Shown here: positions 18,527-27,242 of the stretch, one piece after another
How the letters are laid out: each line of letters starts with the position of its first letter
Numbering within the stretch: position 1 is the first letter of the stretch
NCBI RefSeq assembly: GCF_014873765.1
Contig: NZ_JADBGG010000001.1
Coordinates: forward strand, 124,001-188,000
DNA: 64,000 bases
From: Desulfomicrobium macestii
Lineage (GTDB): Bacteria; Desulfobacterota; Desulfovibrionia; Desulfovibrionales; Desulfomicrobiaceae
Reading direction: 5' to 3'
Program-made: the position numbers and the translations under genes
Notes under the pieces: model-generated
Databases searched by the model: none
What the model was told of the DNA's origin: nothing
Seen by the model: the letters and a program-made list of their open reading frames with translations, nothing else

Positions 18527-19276
18527 CTATTTTTGATATGTCCTCGGCATGGGCAGTCGCCATTTTTCGTAGATCGGGGCCAGCTTGCCCTGATCGGCCA
18601 GTCCGCGCATGCCCTCTTCAAAGACCTGGCGCAGCTCCCGGCCGCGCTTGGATGTGGAGAAGACGGGGAAATACTGGCGGAATCCCACGGATTCGATGCG
18701 GTAATCATTTTTATCGAGGGGCGTTTTGAGACCCCGCATGGATTCAGTGATGAGGTTGCGGTCGTCGACGTAGAAGTCGGCCCCGCCGCGAACGACCCGC
18801 TCCAGGGCTTCGGTTCCGCTGGTGGTTTCGCTGAACTCGATAGGCACCGGGAAATCCTTGGGGCTGTAATACCCGAGCCTCCAGACCAAACGTTTGTTCG
18901 TCATGGAAGACACTCCATCCCAGAAGGGGCAGGCGGCCTTGCGGAAGACGGCGTGGAACTCGCCTTCATACATGGGTTCTTTTGCCAGCTCCAGGCCGTC
19001 CACGGGGTCCGGCAGGCACGTGTAGATGTCGATCGTGCCTTCGCGGACCATGATGAGCCCTCGCTTGGCCGGCACCTCCAGGTGACGGACCGTATTTCCA
19101 CCGGGGCCGTAGATGGCGCGCATCAGGTCGTGGTATAGTCCCTGGCCGTCGTCGCTGGTGAAGCCATCCCACAGTGGGGACCCGGTGAGCACCTGGTCGG
19201 CGCGAACGGACGCAGGGAACACCAGGAAAACGAGCATGGCAAGGAGGAGCAGGTGCGGGTTTCGGGGGATGATCAT
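18527..19276 (-). CDS. Stand-alone periplasmic substrate-binding protein (family 3-like)
   Basis: The 249-residue protein has a signal peptide (about 1-26) and a fold resembling amino-acid ABC transporter binding proteins: GLYHDLMRAIY, REGTIDIYTCLPDP and the C-terminal GMRGLADQGKLAPIYEKW helix. No permease or ATPase gene is near. Such solitary proteins in related bacteria may feed a distant transporter or act in sensing. Confidence 0.78.
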   Translation of the reverse strand: MIIPRNPHLLLLAMLVFLVFPASVRADQVLTGSPLWDGFTSDDGQGLYHDLMRAIYGPGGNTVRHLEVPAKRGLIMVREGTIDIYTCLPDPVDGLELAKEPMYEGEFHAVFRKAACPFWDGVSSMTNKRLVWRLGYYSPKDFPVPIEFSETTSGTEALERVVRGGADFYVDDRNLITESMRGLKTPLDKNDYRIESVGFRQYFPVFSTSKRGRELRQVFEEGMRGLADQGKLAPIYEKWRLPMPRTYQK

Positions 19277-19374
19277 GAACAGTGCGTCTACCGCACCATG
19301 CGTTCGCGAACAAGAAGAATCTGTCCTTTTATGCGGATTGTCGCCATTGCGGGCTTGCGTCCGCGCTCCCGACG

Positions 19375-19437
19375 TGATTTGTTTTGCCTCGCCCCAAAAG
19401 GGACATATCGGTCCCGGTCGGCGTTGATTTGTTTTGC
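19375..19437. repeat. 13-bp direct repeat flanking a palindrome upstream of deoC
   Basis: TGATTTGTTTTGC occurs at 19375-19387 and again at 19425-19437, exactly 50 bp apart. Between them, GGGAC-N6-GTCCC (19400-19415) forms an inverted repeat. The elements lie 50-110 bp upstream of the deoC start and may be regulator sites for the deo genes. Confidence 0.5.
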
Positions 19438-19487
19438 GCCAAGGTCAAGGCCGCCCTTGTTTCATCATTCAACCGTTGAAGGCTTGC

Positions 19488-20240
19488 ATGCAGGATATTC
19501 TGAATCGATCCGGGCAGATAATGGTTTCGCTTCTGGATCTGACCTCCCTGACCGGCGTCGAAACCGAGGCCGATATCGAGGCGCTTTGTTCCCGGGCGTC
19601 CGGACCGTGCGGCCAGGTTGCCGCCATCTGCGTTTTTCCCCGTCATCTTCCCTGGGCGAAGGCCGGGCTCAAGCGTAGATCTCTTGAAGGGGTCGGGCTG
19701 GCCACCGTGGTGAATTTTCCGGGAGGCGATCTCGACCCCGCTGGGAGCGTGCGCGAGATCGAAGAGGCCCTTGTTCTTGGGGCCACGGAAGTGGATCTTG
19801 TCTTTCCTTACCGGGCGTTTCTGGATGGCCGGGAAAAGGAGGTGGCGAAATATCTCGACGCCTGCCGCGGGGCCTGTCCGGTACTGCTCAAGATCATTCT
19901 CGAGACCGGAGTGCTGGGGAGCCCGGAGGCGATCCAGGCGGCCTGCAGTCTGGCCGTGGATCACGGCGCGGATTTTTTGAAGACCTCCACGGGCAAGGCC
20001 GCGGTCCACGCCACGCCCGAGGCGGCCCGGGTCATGCTCCAGGTTATCGCCCAAAAGGGCACTCCGACAGGCTTCAAGGCTTCGGGCGGATTGCGCACCA
20101 TGGCCGATGCCCAGGTCTATCTGGATTTGGCGGAGGAGATCATGGGCAAGGACTGGATCGGTCCACATACTTTTCGCTTCGGAGCCAGCAGCCTGCTGGA
20201 TGATATCCTGGCCCGGACAAACTCGACGGAGAGTGCATGA
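19488..20240 (+). CDS. deoC: Deoxyribose-phosphate aldolase
   Basis: The 250-residue enzyme has the DeoC signature DFLKTSTGK with the Schiff-base lysine K165, and the second catalytic lysine K197 in GFKASGG. It cleaves deoxyribose 5-phosphate to glyceraldehyde 3-phosphate and acetaldehyde. The start at 19488 was chosen because family members have about ten residues before the MDLTSL-like segment. It overlaps deoB by ATGA, forming a deoxynucleoside catabolism operon. Confidence 0.93.
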   Translation: MQDILNRSGQIMVSLLDLTSLTGVETEADIEALCSRASGPCGQVAAICVFPRHLPWAKAGLKRRSLEGVGLATVVNFPGGDLDPAGSVREIEEALVLGATEVDLVFPYRAFLDGREKEVAKYLDACRGACPVLLKIILETGVLGSPEAIQAACSLAVDHGADFLKTSTGKAAVHATPEAARVMLQVIAQKGTPTGFKASGGLRTMADAQVYLDLAEEIMGKDWIGPHTFRFGASSLLDDILARTNSTESA

Positions 20241-21478
20241 GGCGGGTCTGCCTGCTTGTGCTTGATTCCCTGGGAGTGGGCGGAGCCTTGGACGCGGCAC
20301 AATTCAATGACCTTGGTGCGGACACGCTGGGGCACATCGCCACGGCCTGCGCCCAGGGATTGGCCGACGTCGGCCGCAAGGGGCCGCTTCGGCTCCCGAC
20401 GCTTTCTGACCTGGGACTGGGGCTGGCGGCCGAATTGTCCACGGGAGAGCTTCCTCCCGGCCTTGAGGTGCCCGGACGTATTTTGGGCAGGTATGGATGC
20501 GCCTCGGAAATCAGCCGGGGCAAGGACACTCCGAGCGGTCACTTTGAAATGACCGGCGCTCCGGTGTTCCTTGATTGGGGGTACTTCACGCCGGACACGA
20601 GCTCCATCCCGAAGGATCTGCTGGACGAGCTGTCGGCCCGCGCCGGTCTGCCCGGAGTGCTGGGCAACTGCAAGGCGTCGGGCATAGAGATCCTGACCCG
20701 CCTCGGCGAGGAACATCTGCGCAGCGGCCGGCCCATCGTCTACACATCCGTGGACTCCGTGTTGCAGATCGCGGCCCATGAGGAGGCCTTTGGTCTTGAA
20801 CGTCTGTACGAGGTCTGCGCCATCGCTCGGGAACTGGCCGACAAATATCGCATCGCCCGGGTTATCGCCCGGCCCTTTATGGGGCGGGATCGCGGCTCCT
20901 TTGTGCGGACCGGCAACCGTCGCGATTATTCCATTCCCGCCCCCTCGCCCACCATCCTTGATCTTCTGACGGCGGCTGGAGGAACGGTCTTGTGTGTTGG
21001 CAAGGTCGGAGATATTTTCGCCCATCGGGGAGTAGGCAGAAGCATCCGCGCCCATGGCCACGACCGCCTCATGGACGCGACCCTGGCCGCCTGGGATGGC
21101 GCCGGGGACCGGACCCTGGTCATGACGAATTTCGTTGATTTTGATTCGGTTCATGGTCATCGTCGGGACGTGGCCGGATATGCCCGCGCGCTCGAGTCCC
21201 TGGATGCCCGCTTGCCCGAACTCCTGTCGCGACTCATGCCGGGGGACCTGTGCATTCTGACCGCCGACCACGGCTGCGACCCGACCTGGCCCGGCACGGA
21301 CCATACCCGGGAGCGGGTGCCTGTTCTGGCGGTGGGTCCGGGGATTGCCCCCGGATGCATGGGCGTCCGTGACTCGCTGAGCGATATCGGGGCCTCGGTG
21401 GCGCATTTTTTCGGTATCGACGGAACCGGACATGGCCGGTCGTTTTTTGCTCAAGATGAGCTCTCAAACATTTCCTAA
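20237..21478 (+). CDS. deoB: Phosphopentomutase
   Basis: The 413-residue protein belongs to the alkaline phosphatase-like metalloenzymes. It has the N-terminal metal site VCLLVLDSLGVGG, GKDTPSGHFEM around the phosphorylated threonine, and metal ligands in TADHGCDP and DHTRE. It interconverts deoxyribose 1- and 5-phosphate, supplying the deoC substrate. Confidence 0.95.
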   Translation: MRRVCLLVLDSLGVGGALDAAQFNDLGADTLGHIATACAQGLADVGRKGPLRLPTLSDLGLGLAAELSTGELPPGLEVPGRILGRYGCASEISRGKDTPSGHFEMTGAPVFLDWGYFTPDTSSIPKDLLDELSARAGLPGVLGNCKASGIEILTRLGEEHLRSGRPIVYTSVDSVLQIAAHEEAFGLERLYEVCAIARELADKYRIARVIARPFMGRDRGSFVRTGNRRDYSIPAPSPTILDLLTAAGGTVLCVGKVGDIFAHRGVGRSIRAHGHDRLMDATLAAWDGAGDRTLVMTNFVDFDSVHGHRRDVAGYARALESLDARLPELLSRLMPGDLCILTADHGCDPTWPGTDHTRERVPVLAVGPGIAPGCMGVRDSLSDIGASVAHFFGIDGTGHGRSFFAQDELSNIS

Positions 21479-21487
21479 GGAATACTC

Positions 21488-22660
21488 ATGACCCCTGATT
21501 GCGGCCAAGGACCGGCCAATTTTGCCGAACGGCTCATGCCCGCGCTGATCAGAATCCTGGTCTGGGGCGGCGTGTTCGCAGTCGTTTTCATCCTGCGTTC
21601 CTTCTTTTTGCTTCTCTTTTTGACCTTTGTGTTCGGTTATATCCAGAATCGCGGCGTGAACAGGCTGCAGGGACTGATTCCGAACCGGTCGCTTCGGGTC
21701 GTGCTGGTGGCGAGCATATTCCTGGGCGTGCTCATTACCGTGGGAGTGTTCCTGGTGCCCCGGGCCAAGGATCAGACCGTTCTTTTCGTCACCGAACTTC
21801 CCCAATATGTGGAGCGCCTGGACCAGGAACTGGGCGTCCTGGGCGAACGCTACCCCATGATCGCCAATGCCATCCCGGAGCTTGGGGCCCTGGCCGATCA
21901 CTCCTCGCCGAGCCTCGGCAGTTCGAGGGTCGCGGCCCTGCTGCAGCAGATCTTCGGCATGATCGACCATCCCGAAGGGCAGCGCAAGGTCAATCAGCTG
22001 CTTGATCTGGTGCGCGGCGTGGGTGGCCGGATCGCGGCCATCGCCTCGGCCTTTCTATTGGCCCTGCTCTTCTCTTTTCTCATAGTTCTCGATCTGCCCC
22101 GGCTATCGGCCAGCGTGTGCTCTCTTGAGAATTCCAAGCTCGGTTTCGTTTATCGCGAGGTGGCCGGCAGCATACGGGATTTCGCCATGGTCCTGGGCAA
22201 GGCCTTGGAGGCGCAGTTCTTCATCGCCCTGGTCAACGCCGTACTCACGGCCATAGGCGTGTCGTTGCTGGGTCTGGGGTCGGCCATGGCCTTTTTGACG
22301 GTCATCGTCTTTTTGTGCAGCTTTATTCCGGTCTTGGGCGTTTTCATCAGTTCGGTGCCCATCTGCCTCATCGCCCTGCAGAGTTCGGGGCTGACCACCA
22401 TGCTGCTGGCCATCGTCATGATCACGGTGATTCACCTGCTTGAGGGATACGTGCTCAATCCCAGGATCTATGGCTCCTACATGCGCATAAATCCCGTCAT
22501 CGTGCTCGTCATTCTGACCATCGGGGCCAAGCTGTTCCAGATCTGGGGCCTGGTGCTGGGCGTGCCCATCTGCACCTATATTTTTGGACATGTCATCCAG
22601 CACAAGGAAGAGGAGACGCAAGCCCCCCTTGAGTGTGCCCGGGAAGACATGCCGGATTGA
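21488..22660 (+). CDS. AI-2E/PerM-family membrane transporter
   Basis: This 390-residue protein has six to eight membrane segments, starting with two near 18-60. The family region FIPVLGVFISSVP and the C-terminal GYVLNPRIYG ... INPVIVL block are present. Members include AI-2 exporters, sodium/proton antiporters and many of unknown substrate. It starts 9 bp after deoB behind AAGGAA, so it is probably in the same operon. Confidence 0.85.
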   Translation: MTPDCGQGPANFAERLMPALIRILVWGGVFAVVFILRSFFLLLFLTFVFGYIQNRGVNRLQGLIPNRSLRVVLVASIFLGVLITVGVFLVPRAKDQTVLFVTELPQYVERLDQELGVLGERYPMIANAIPELGALADHSSPSLGSSRVAALLQQIFGMIDHPEGQRKVNQLLDLVRGVGGRIAAIASAFLLALLFSFLIVLDLPRLSASVCSLENSKLGFVYREVAGSIRDFAMVLGKALEAQFFIALVNAVLTAIGVSLLGLGSAMAFLTVIVFLCSFIPVLGVFISSVPICLIALQSSGLTTMLLAIVMITVIHLLEGYVLNPRIYGSYMRINPVIVLVILTIGAKLFQIWGLVLGVPICTYIFGHVIQHKEEETQAPLECAREDMPD

Positions 22661-22746
22661 AATCGGGTCAGCCGTGCGCGTTCGCTACAGCCTGTGCAAA
22701 AATGCAGCGGACGACGCATGACTGGTAAATATCGACGGAGCCAAGA

Positions 22747-23160
22747 GTGGAAAATGCACTGCACATCGTGATTGTCGAGGAGCCCTGTCTGTCGCGCAAT
22801 GTTCTGGTCAAGGCGCTCGGGAGTTGGGGCTATTCGTGTGAGGTTGTCGAGGACGAGGACGGGGCCTGGAAAGCTGCCCTGGCCGCGACTGTTCCGGTGC
22901 TGATTCTGGCGGACTGGCATTCGGACTTCATGGGCTGTGACGAGTTTTTCTGGCGGGTGCGTAACGAGCAGGCCTTGCAGGGTGCGTATCTGCTGGGCGG
23001 AATCCCGCGCGGGGCCGTGGGGGCGATCCGCCAGTGCATCTCTTCCGGAGCCGACGATTACGTCTATCGTCCCTATGACCTCGACGAAGTGCGCGTGCGG
23101 CTGCATCTGGCATCCAAGGTCATGGGCCTGTCACCGGCAGGGGACGTTTTTCCGGACTGA
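22747..23160 (+). CDS. Single-domain receiver protein with degenerate active site
   Basis: The 137-residue protein is a receiver domain with acidic pair E11-E12 and putative phospho-acceptor D56. The conserved Thr/Ser position is Gly (near 84), and the conserved Lys before Pro is Arg (R108-P109). These changes suggest altered or absent phospho-switching. It starts with GTG after GGAG. No output domain exists, and no kinase is adjacent. Confidence 0.8.
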   Translation: MENALHIVIVEEPCLSRNVLVKALGSWGYSCEVVEDEDGAWKAALAATVPVLILADWHSDFMGCDEFFWRVRNEQALQGAYLLGGIPRGAVGAIRQCISSGADDYVYRPYDLDEVRVRLHLASKVMGLSPAGDVFPD

Positions 23161-23188
23161 TCCCCTCCCGTTCCCTTTTTCACCTTGT

Positions 23189-23234
23189 GGCGAAATCAGC
23201 CGGCCCTGGGCCAGCGGATTTCGCCTCTTTTTTT
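23189..23234 (+). terminator. Intrinsic terminator after the receiver gene
   Basis: A 9-bp stem, GGCGAAATC (23189-23197) with GATTTCGCC (23217-23225), encloses a further GC-rich stem and is followed by a T-rich tract. It ends at the stop codon of the convergent zinc-ribbon gene. Confidence 0.85.
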
Positions 23235-24448
23235 CAGAGCGTCGTGGACCAGAAGAGGGCGTTTTTCTGGATCGCCATGTTCATCTCGGGCTGTACGAAT
23301 TCCCGGGGACCTTCGACAAAAGGCAGGTATTCGATGCTTGCCTCGCCTGCGCGCAATGATCCGCCCTGGATTTTGGGAAACAGGTTCTTGCGTGCCGGAG
23401 CCAGGCGACCAAGAACCACGGGCAGGGCCTGGAACGCCTCTTCCCTTGGCAGGGTCACGGGATGCAGGGGCGTGCGGGGCAGGACTTCAAGCGCCGGAGC
23501 CTCGGGCTGGTACAGGCTGACCTGGGCGCTCAGGTTCAGGAAAAGTCCGGGCCTGATCTTGAAGGCCGGGACTCGAAAGGAAAATGCCGTCGATTCCATC
23601 CAGGGCAAAAGGGCGCGGGGCAGGTTGGTCAGACGGATCAGGTCGGCCCAGGTCTGGAGCCTGAATCCCTTGGCCCGGACGCTCAGATTCCAGAAGGGCA
23701 GGTAGATGTCCGGTTTCTCCTGCGTGTGCAGAAAATGAGGGGTGATGGGCTGGCCTCCCTCGGGGCCGGGCTCCCATGCCGTGTCGCAGTGCGGGCAGGT
23801 CTGCACCAGGCTCTGGCGGTCCCCGATCAGGTCCCATCCGCATTTGGGGCACAGGGTCGAGCTGAATTTGAGCTTGCCGGGAGCCTTTTGCGCCTCGGCC
23901 GGGTCGATACAGGCTGGCCCCAGATGCTCGCCGGTGATCGCGTCCACAAGCTCGTGGCTTTGAAAGACGGGTTGGTAGACAAGCGAGAGATTGTCGCCCA
24001 CGCAGGCCGTGAGTTTGGGTCCCCGCTGGGCGGGCAGGCCGGGGAGGGCGCGCAGAAGCCGGGACTTGAAATCAACGCTTGGGATGGTCGGGGGCAGGAA
24101 GAGGCCTTCCGTAGCCGGTTCCACGAAGGACAGCTCCATGGCCTGGGCGCGCAGCCCAAGAGAGGGCGGCAGGGCAGGGTTGGTCACGGCCAGGAGATTC
24201 GAATCGAGAATCTTGTGCTGCGTGTTTTGCGGCCCAAGCACAAAGGCGTTGCCCCTGAACCGCCAGTACGGGACATGAATGAGCGTGCCAGGATGGCTGA
24301 TGCGCGGCTTCAGGCGGTATTCGAAGGGGCCACTGGAGTGGATGAACAGGCGGACCTGACAAAACGGACAGGAAAAAATCCTGTCCGTTTCCTCAAGCGC
24401 CACCGGCGCGCCGCATTGCGGGCATTGATGGGAAAGATGGCCGGTCAT
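23234..24448 (-). CDS. Zinc-ribbon protein paired with the SPFH protein
   Basis: This 404-residue protein has an N-terminal zinc ribbon (CPQCGAPV ... CPFC, near residues 9-30) and a second one inside (CPKCGWDL ... CPHC, near 220-250). Both precede regions with conserved PYWRF and YLPFWNLSV motifs. No signal peptide or membrane helix is evident. The start, 2 bp after the SPFH gene, is set by GGAGCG and avoids a long overlap. It loosely resembles Bacillus YdjG-type partners of SPFH proteins; the function is unknown. Confidence 0.75.
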   Translation of the reverse strand: MTGHLSHQCPQCGAPVALEETDRIFSCPFCQVRLFIHSSGPFEYRLKPRISHPGTLIHVPYWRFRGNAFVLGPQNTQHKILDSNLLAVTNPALPPSLGLRAQAMELSFVEPATEGLFLPPTIPSVDFKSRLLRALPGLPAQRGPKLTACVGDNLSLVYQPVFQSHELVDAITGEHLGPACIDPAEAQKAPGKLKFSSTLCPKCGWDLIGDRQSLVQTCPHCDTAWEPGPEGGQPITPHFLHTQEKPDIYLPFWNLSVRAKGFRLQTWADLIRLTNLPRALLPWMESTAFSFRVPAFKIRPGLFLNLSAQVSLYQPEAPALEVLPRTPLHPVTLPREEAFQALPVVLGRLAPARKNLFPKIQGGSLRAGEASIEYLPFVEGPREFVQPEMNMAIQKNALFWSTTL

Positions 24449-24450
24449 GG

Positions 24451-25587
24451 TCAGGCCATGCGCTCCCCGCAATGGTTGCAGAACGTGGATGAGGCCAGAT
24501 TTTCCTGACCGCAGGACGGGCATTTTGCCGTTTCGCGGACGCTGCCCGCCTGTCTGCCGCAACGGGGACAGAAGCGCGTGCCAGGAGCCAGGTTTTTCCC
24601 GCACCCCTTGCACTGTTCGAAAACAACCAGCTGGTGTCCGCAGGAGGGGCAGAACTTGTCGTCCTGGCGGATGGGCTGGCTGCATTCCGGGCATTTGAGG
24701 CCGTCTGGCTGCGCGGTCGGCGCCGTGGCGGACTGCCCTGCCATCTGCATGGCCTGGGCCATGAGCGAGGGCATCATGAAGCCCACCCCGAGGCCCATGG
24801 ACTCGCCCGCGCTGCCGGGGTTCGCGGCCGCCTTTTCCATGGCGGACGCAGCCTTGAGCTGCATCAGCTTGTTCATGTCGTCGAACATGCCGAGCTTGGT
24901 CTTGTCGTCCATGGCCTTCTGGACTTCGGGCGGCGGCGTGATGGCGTTGATGAAGAGCTGGTTGAGCGACAGCCCGAAATGGCGGAAATCATCCTGCAGC
25001 CGTTCGCGCAGGCCTGCGGACCACGCTTCGTAACGGCTGGGCAGGTTCAGGATGGTGTCCATGTTTTCGCCCAGGTAATCGTTGAACCTGGAGACGATGA
25101 CCTTGCCCAGATAGTCGCTTAAGTCCGTCACGGAAAAAGAGCCCATGGTGCCCACCAGGGAGTTGATGAAGAGCAGGGGCTGCACGATCTGGATGTTGAA
25201 CATGCCGTAGGCGCGCAGGCGGATCAGTCCGAGCTCCGAGTCCTTGAAGGCCACCGGCTCCCGGGTGCCCCATTTGAGATTGGGGAAGACCTTGGTGTTG
25301 ACCATGTAGGCTTCCGCCCGCAGCGGGCTCTCAAGCCCCCAGGGGATGCCCATGATCTTGTTCAGGATGGGGATGTTGGCGGTCTTCAGGGTGTGCCTGC
25401 CCGGACCGAAGACATGCACTGCCTTGCCGTTGTAGAAGAAGATGCCGGCCTGGGATTCGCGCACGACCATCTGCGCGCCGTACTTGATTTCGCCGGAGCC
25501 CTCCTTTGGAAATCGCTGCGCGAATTCCTGCCCGCTGTCGTCAAACCACTCGATGAGCTCAAGAAAGAAAAGATTGTCGACGCCCAT
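24451..25587 (-). CDS. SPFH-domain protein with three C-terminal zinc ribbons (YdjI-like)
   Basis: The 378-residue protein has an SPFH/band-7 domain over about 20-230 and an Ala/Met/Gly-rich linker (about 255-300). Three tandem zinc ribbons follow (CPECSQPI..CPSC, CKGCGKNL..CPRC, CPSCGQEN..CNHC). It resembles the virion-core/YdjI group linked to membrane stress responses in Bacillus. AGGAGG precedes the ATG at 25587. It forms a two-gene operon with the next zinc-ribbon protein. Confidence 0.85.
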   Translation of the reverse strand: MGVDNLFFLELIEWFDDSGQEFAQRFPKEGSGEIKYGAQMVVRESQAGIFFYNGKAVHVFGPGRHTLKTANIPILNKIMGIPWGLESPLRAEAYMVNTKVFPNLKWGTREPVAFKDSELGLIRLRAYGMFNIQIVQPLLFINSLVGTMGSFSVTDLSDYLGKVIVSRFNDYLGENMDTILNLPSRYEAWSAGLRERLQDDFRHFGLSLNQLFINAITPPPEVQKAMDDKTKLGMFDDMNKLMQLKAASAMEKAAANPGSAGESMGLGVGFMMPSLMAQAMQMAGQSATAPTAQPDGLKCPECSQPIRQDDKFCPSCGHQLVVFEQCKGCGKNLAPGTRFCPRCGRQAGSVRETAKCPSCGQENLASSTFCNHCGERMA

Positions 25588-25703
25588 GTATCCTCCTGAA
25601 TGTCCCGGAAATTTGTCGTCAGGAACCATAGGACGATTCACTTGCAATTACAACTTGGGGCCCTTAGTGAACAAGGCTTGTCACACGAAATGGAGGGGAT
25701 CCC

Positions 25704-26234
25704 ATGCACCGCAGCAAGGAAATCATGGCCGCTCGCGATATCGAGCGCACACTTGACCGTCTCGCCTGTCAGATTCTGGAACAGATCACGGACCACGAGT
25801 CCATTGCCCTGGTCGGCATCCAGCGGCGTGGCGCGGACCTCGCATGCAGGCTGTGCGGCCTCCTGTCGGAACGCACCCGGCGGAAAATTCCCTGTGGTGA
25901 ACTGGACATCAACCTGTACAGGGATGACTGGACCTCTTCCACGGCCACTCCGAACATCAACGCCACGCGCATCGATTTTTCCGTGGAGGACAAGACCATA
26001 ATCCTCATCGACGATGTGCTCTTCACCGGGCGGACCATCCGCTGCGCCCTGGAGGCCATTCTGGATTTCGGCAGACCCGAGGCCGTGAAGCTTCTCGTGC
26101 TGGTCGACCGCGGGCATCGCGAACTGCCCATTCAGGCCGATTTTATCGGCAAGAGCGTGCCCACCGAGCGGGATCAGCAGATAAATGTGTTCCTGCAGGA
26201 GCGCGACGGAAAGGATCAGGTCGTGCTGAGCTGA
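25704..26234 (+). CDS. pyrR: Bifunctional pyr operon regulator / uracil phosphoribosyltransferase PyrR
   Basis: The 176-residue protein has the phosphoribosyltransferase loop IILIDDVLFTGRTI and PyrR-typical residues such as VGIQRRGADLA and LVDRGHRELPI. In Gram-positives PyrR binds pyr mRNA; here no pyr gene or attenuator is adjacent, so uracil salvage may be its main role. A strong GGAGGGG site precedes the ATG. Confidence 0.92.
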   Translation: MHRSKEIMAARDIERTLDRLACQILEQITDHESIALVGIQRRGADLACRLCGLLSERTRRKIPCGELDINLYRDDWTSSTATPNINATRIDFSVEDKTIILIDDVLFTGRTIRCALEAILDFGRPEAVKLLVLVDRGHRELPIQADFIGKSVPTERDQQINVFLQERDGKDQVVLS

Positions 26235-26254
26235 GCTCTTTTCACGTCAAAAAA

Positions 26255-26296
26255 GAGAAAGGCCGCCTCCCCGTTGGGGAAAGCGGCCTTTTTTTC
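26255..26296. terminator. Bidirectional intrinsic terminator between pyrR and dapA
   Basis: AAAGGCCGC (26258-26266) pairs with GCGGCCTTT (26283-26291), with an inner TCCCC/GGGGA stem. A-runs and T-runs on either side let it act for both convergent genes. Confidence 0.9.
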
Positions 26297-26313
26297 ATGT
26301 GGGGCCAAGTGGA

Positions 26314-27192
26314 TCAGAGCAGTCCCTTCTCGGTCAGGAACCCGCGCAGGACCTCGGCGTTGGCCGGGCTCATGGGGGTCAGGGGCAGACGCATCTCAAG
26401 GTTGATGCGGCCCATGAGAGAGAGGGACGTCTTGACCGGAATGGGGTTGGTTTCAATGAACATCATGCGTGAGAACGACGCCAGCAGGAAGTGCATCTCG
26501 CGCGCCGTGGGCAGGTCGGCCGCGAACCAGGCCGAACACAGGGCGCTCATCTTGTCCGGAAGAATGTTCGAGACCACCGAGATGACTCCGCATCCGCCCA
26601 CGGACAAAAGCGGCAGCACGGTGAAATCATCGCCGGAGAGCACCTGGAAGTCGGGACCGCAGAATTCCAGAACCTGGGAAACCTGATTCAGATCTCCCGT
26701 GGCTTCCTTGATGCCGACCACGTCGGGGATGTCCTTGTTCAGCCTGGCCACGGTGTGCGGAAGCATGTTGACGCTGGTGCGACCGGGGACGTTGTAGAGG
26801 ATGAAGGGCATGGACACTTCTTCGGCGATGCGCTTGAAGTGCTGGTAAAGACCTTCCTGGGTCGGCTTGTTGTAGTAGGGCGTGATCAGCAGCGCGCCGT
26901 CGGCGCCTGCTTCCTTGGCAAATCGGGTCAGTTCCACCGCCTCGGCAGTGTTGTTCGATCCGGCTCCGGCCAGGACCGGCACCCGGCCCTTGACCTGGTC
27001 CACGCAAATTCGGATCACCCGCTTGTGTTCGTCGTGGCTCATGGTGGCGGACTCTCCGGTGGTGCCGCAGGGCACTACGCCGTTGATCCCGCTCTGAATC
27101 TGCCATTCGATCAGTTGTCGATAGGCTTCCTCGTCAAGCTGGCCGTTTGAAAACGGGGTGACCAGGGCTGTAAACGCTCCTTTGAATTGCAT
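26314..27192 (-). CDS. dapA: 4-hydroxy-tetrahydrodipicolinate synthase
   Basis: The 292-residue TIM-barrel enzyme has GTTGESAT near residues 44-51, YNVPGRT with the catalytic tyrosine (near 133) and VGIKEATGD with the Schiff-base lysine (near 161). It condenses pyruvate and aspartate semialdehyde in lysine and diaminopimelate synthesis. It lies 50 bp downstream of dapF on the same strand, consistent with a dap operon. Confidence 0.96.
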   Translation of the reverse strand: MQFKGAFTALVTPFSNGQLDEEAYRQLIEWQIQSGINGVVPCGTTGESATMSHDEHKRVIRICVDQVKGRVPVLAGAGSNNTAEAVELTRFAKEAGADGALLITPYYNKPTQEGLYQHFKRIAEEVSMPFILYNVPGRTSVNMLPHTVARLNKDIPDVVGIKEATGDLNQVSQVLEFCGPDFQVLSGDDFTVLPLLSVGGCGVISVVSNILPDKMSALCSAWFAADLPTAREMHFLLASFSRMMFIETNPIPVKTSLSLMGRINLEMRLPLTPMSPANAEVLRGFLTEKGLL

Positions 27193-27242
27193 CGTTTCCT
27201 CCCGGATTGGGGCTGTGGTTTATAAGCTGGCCGTCTTGCGCC

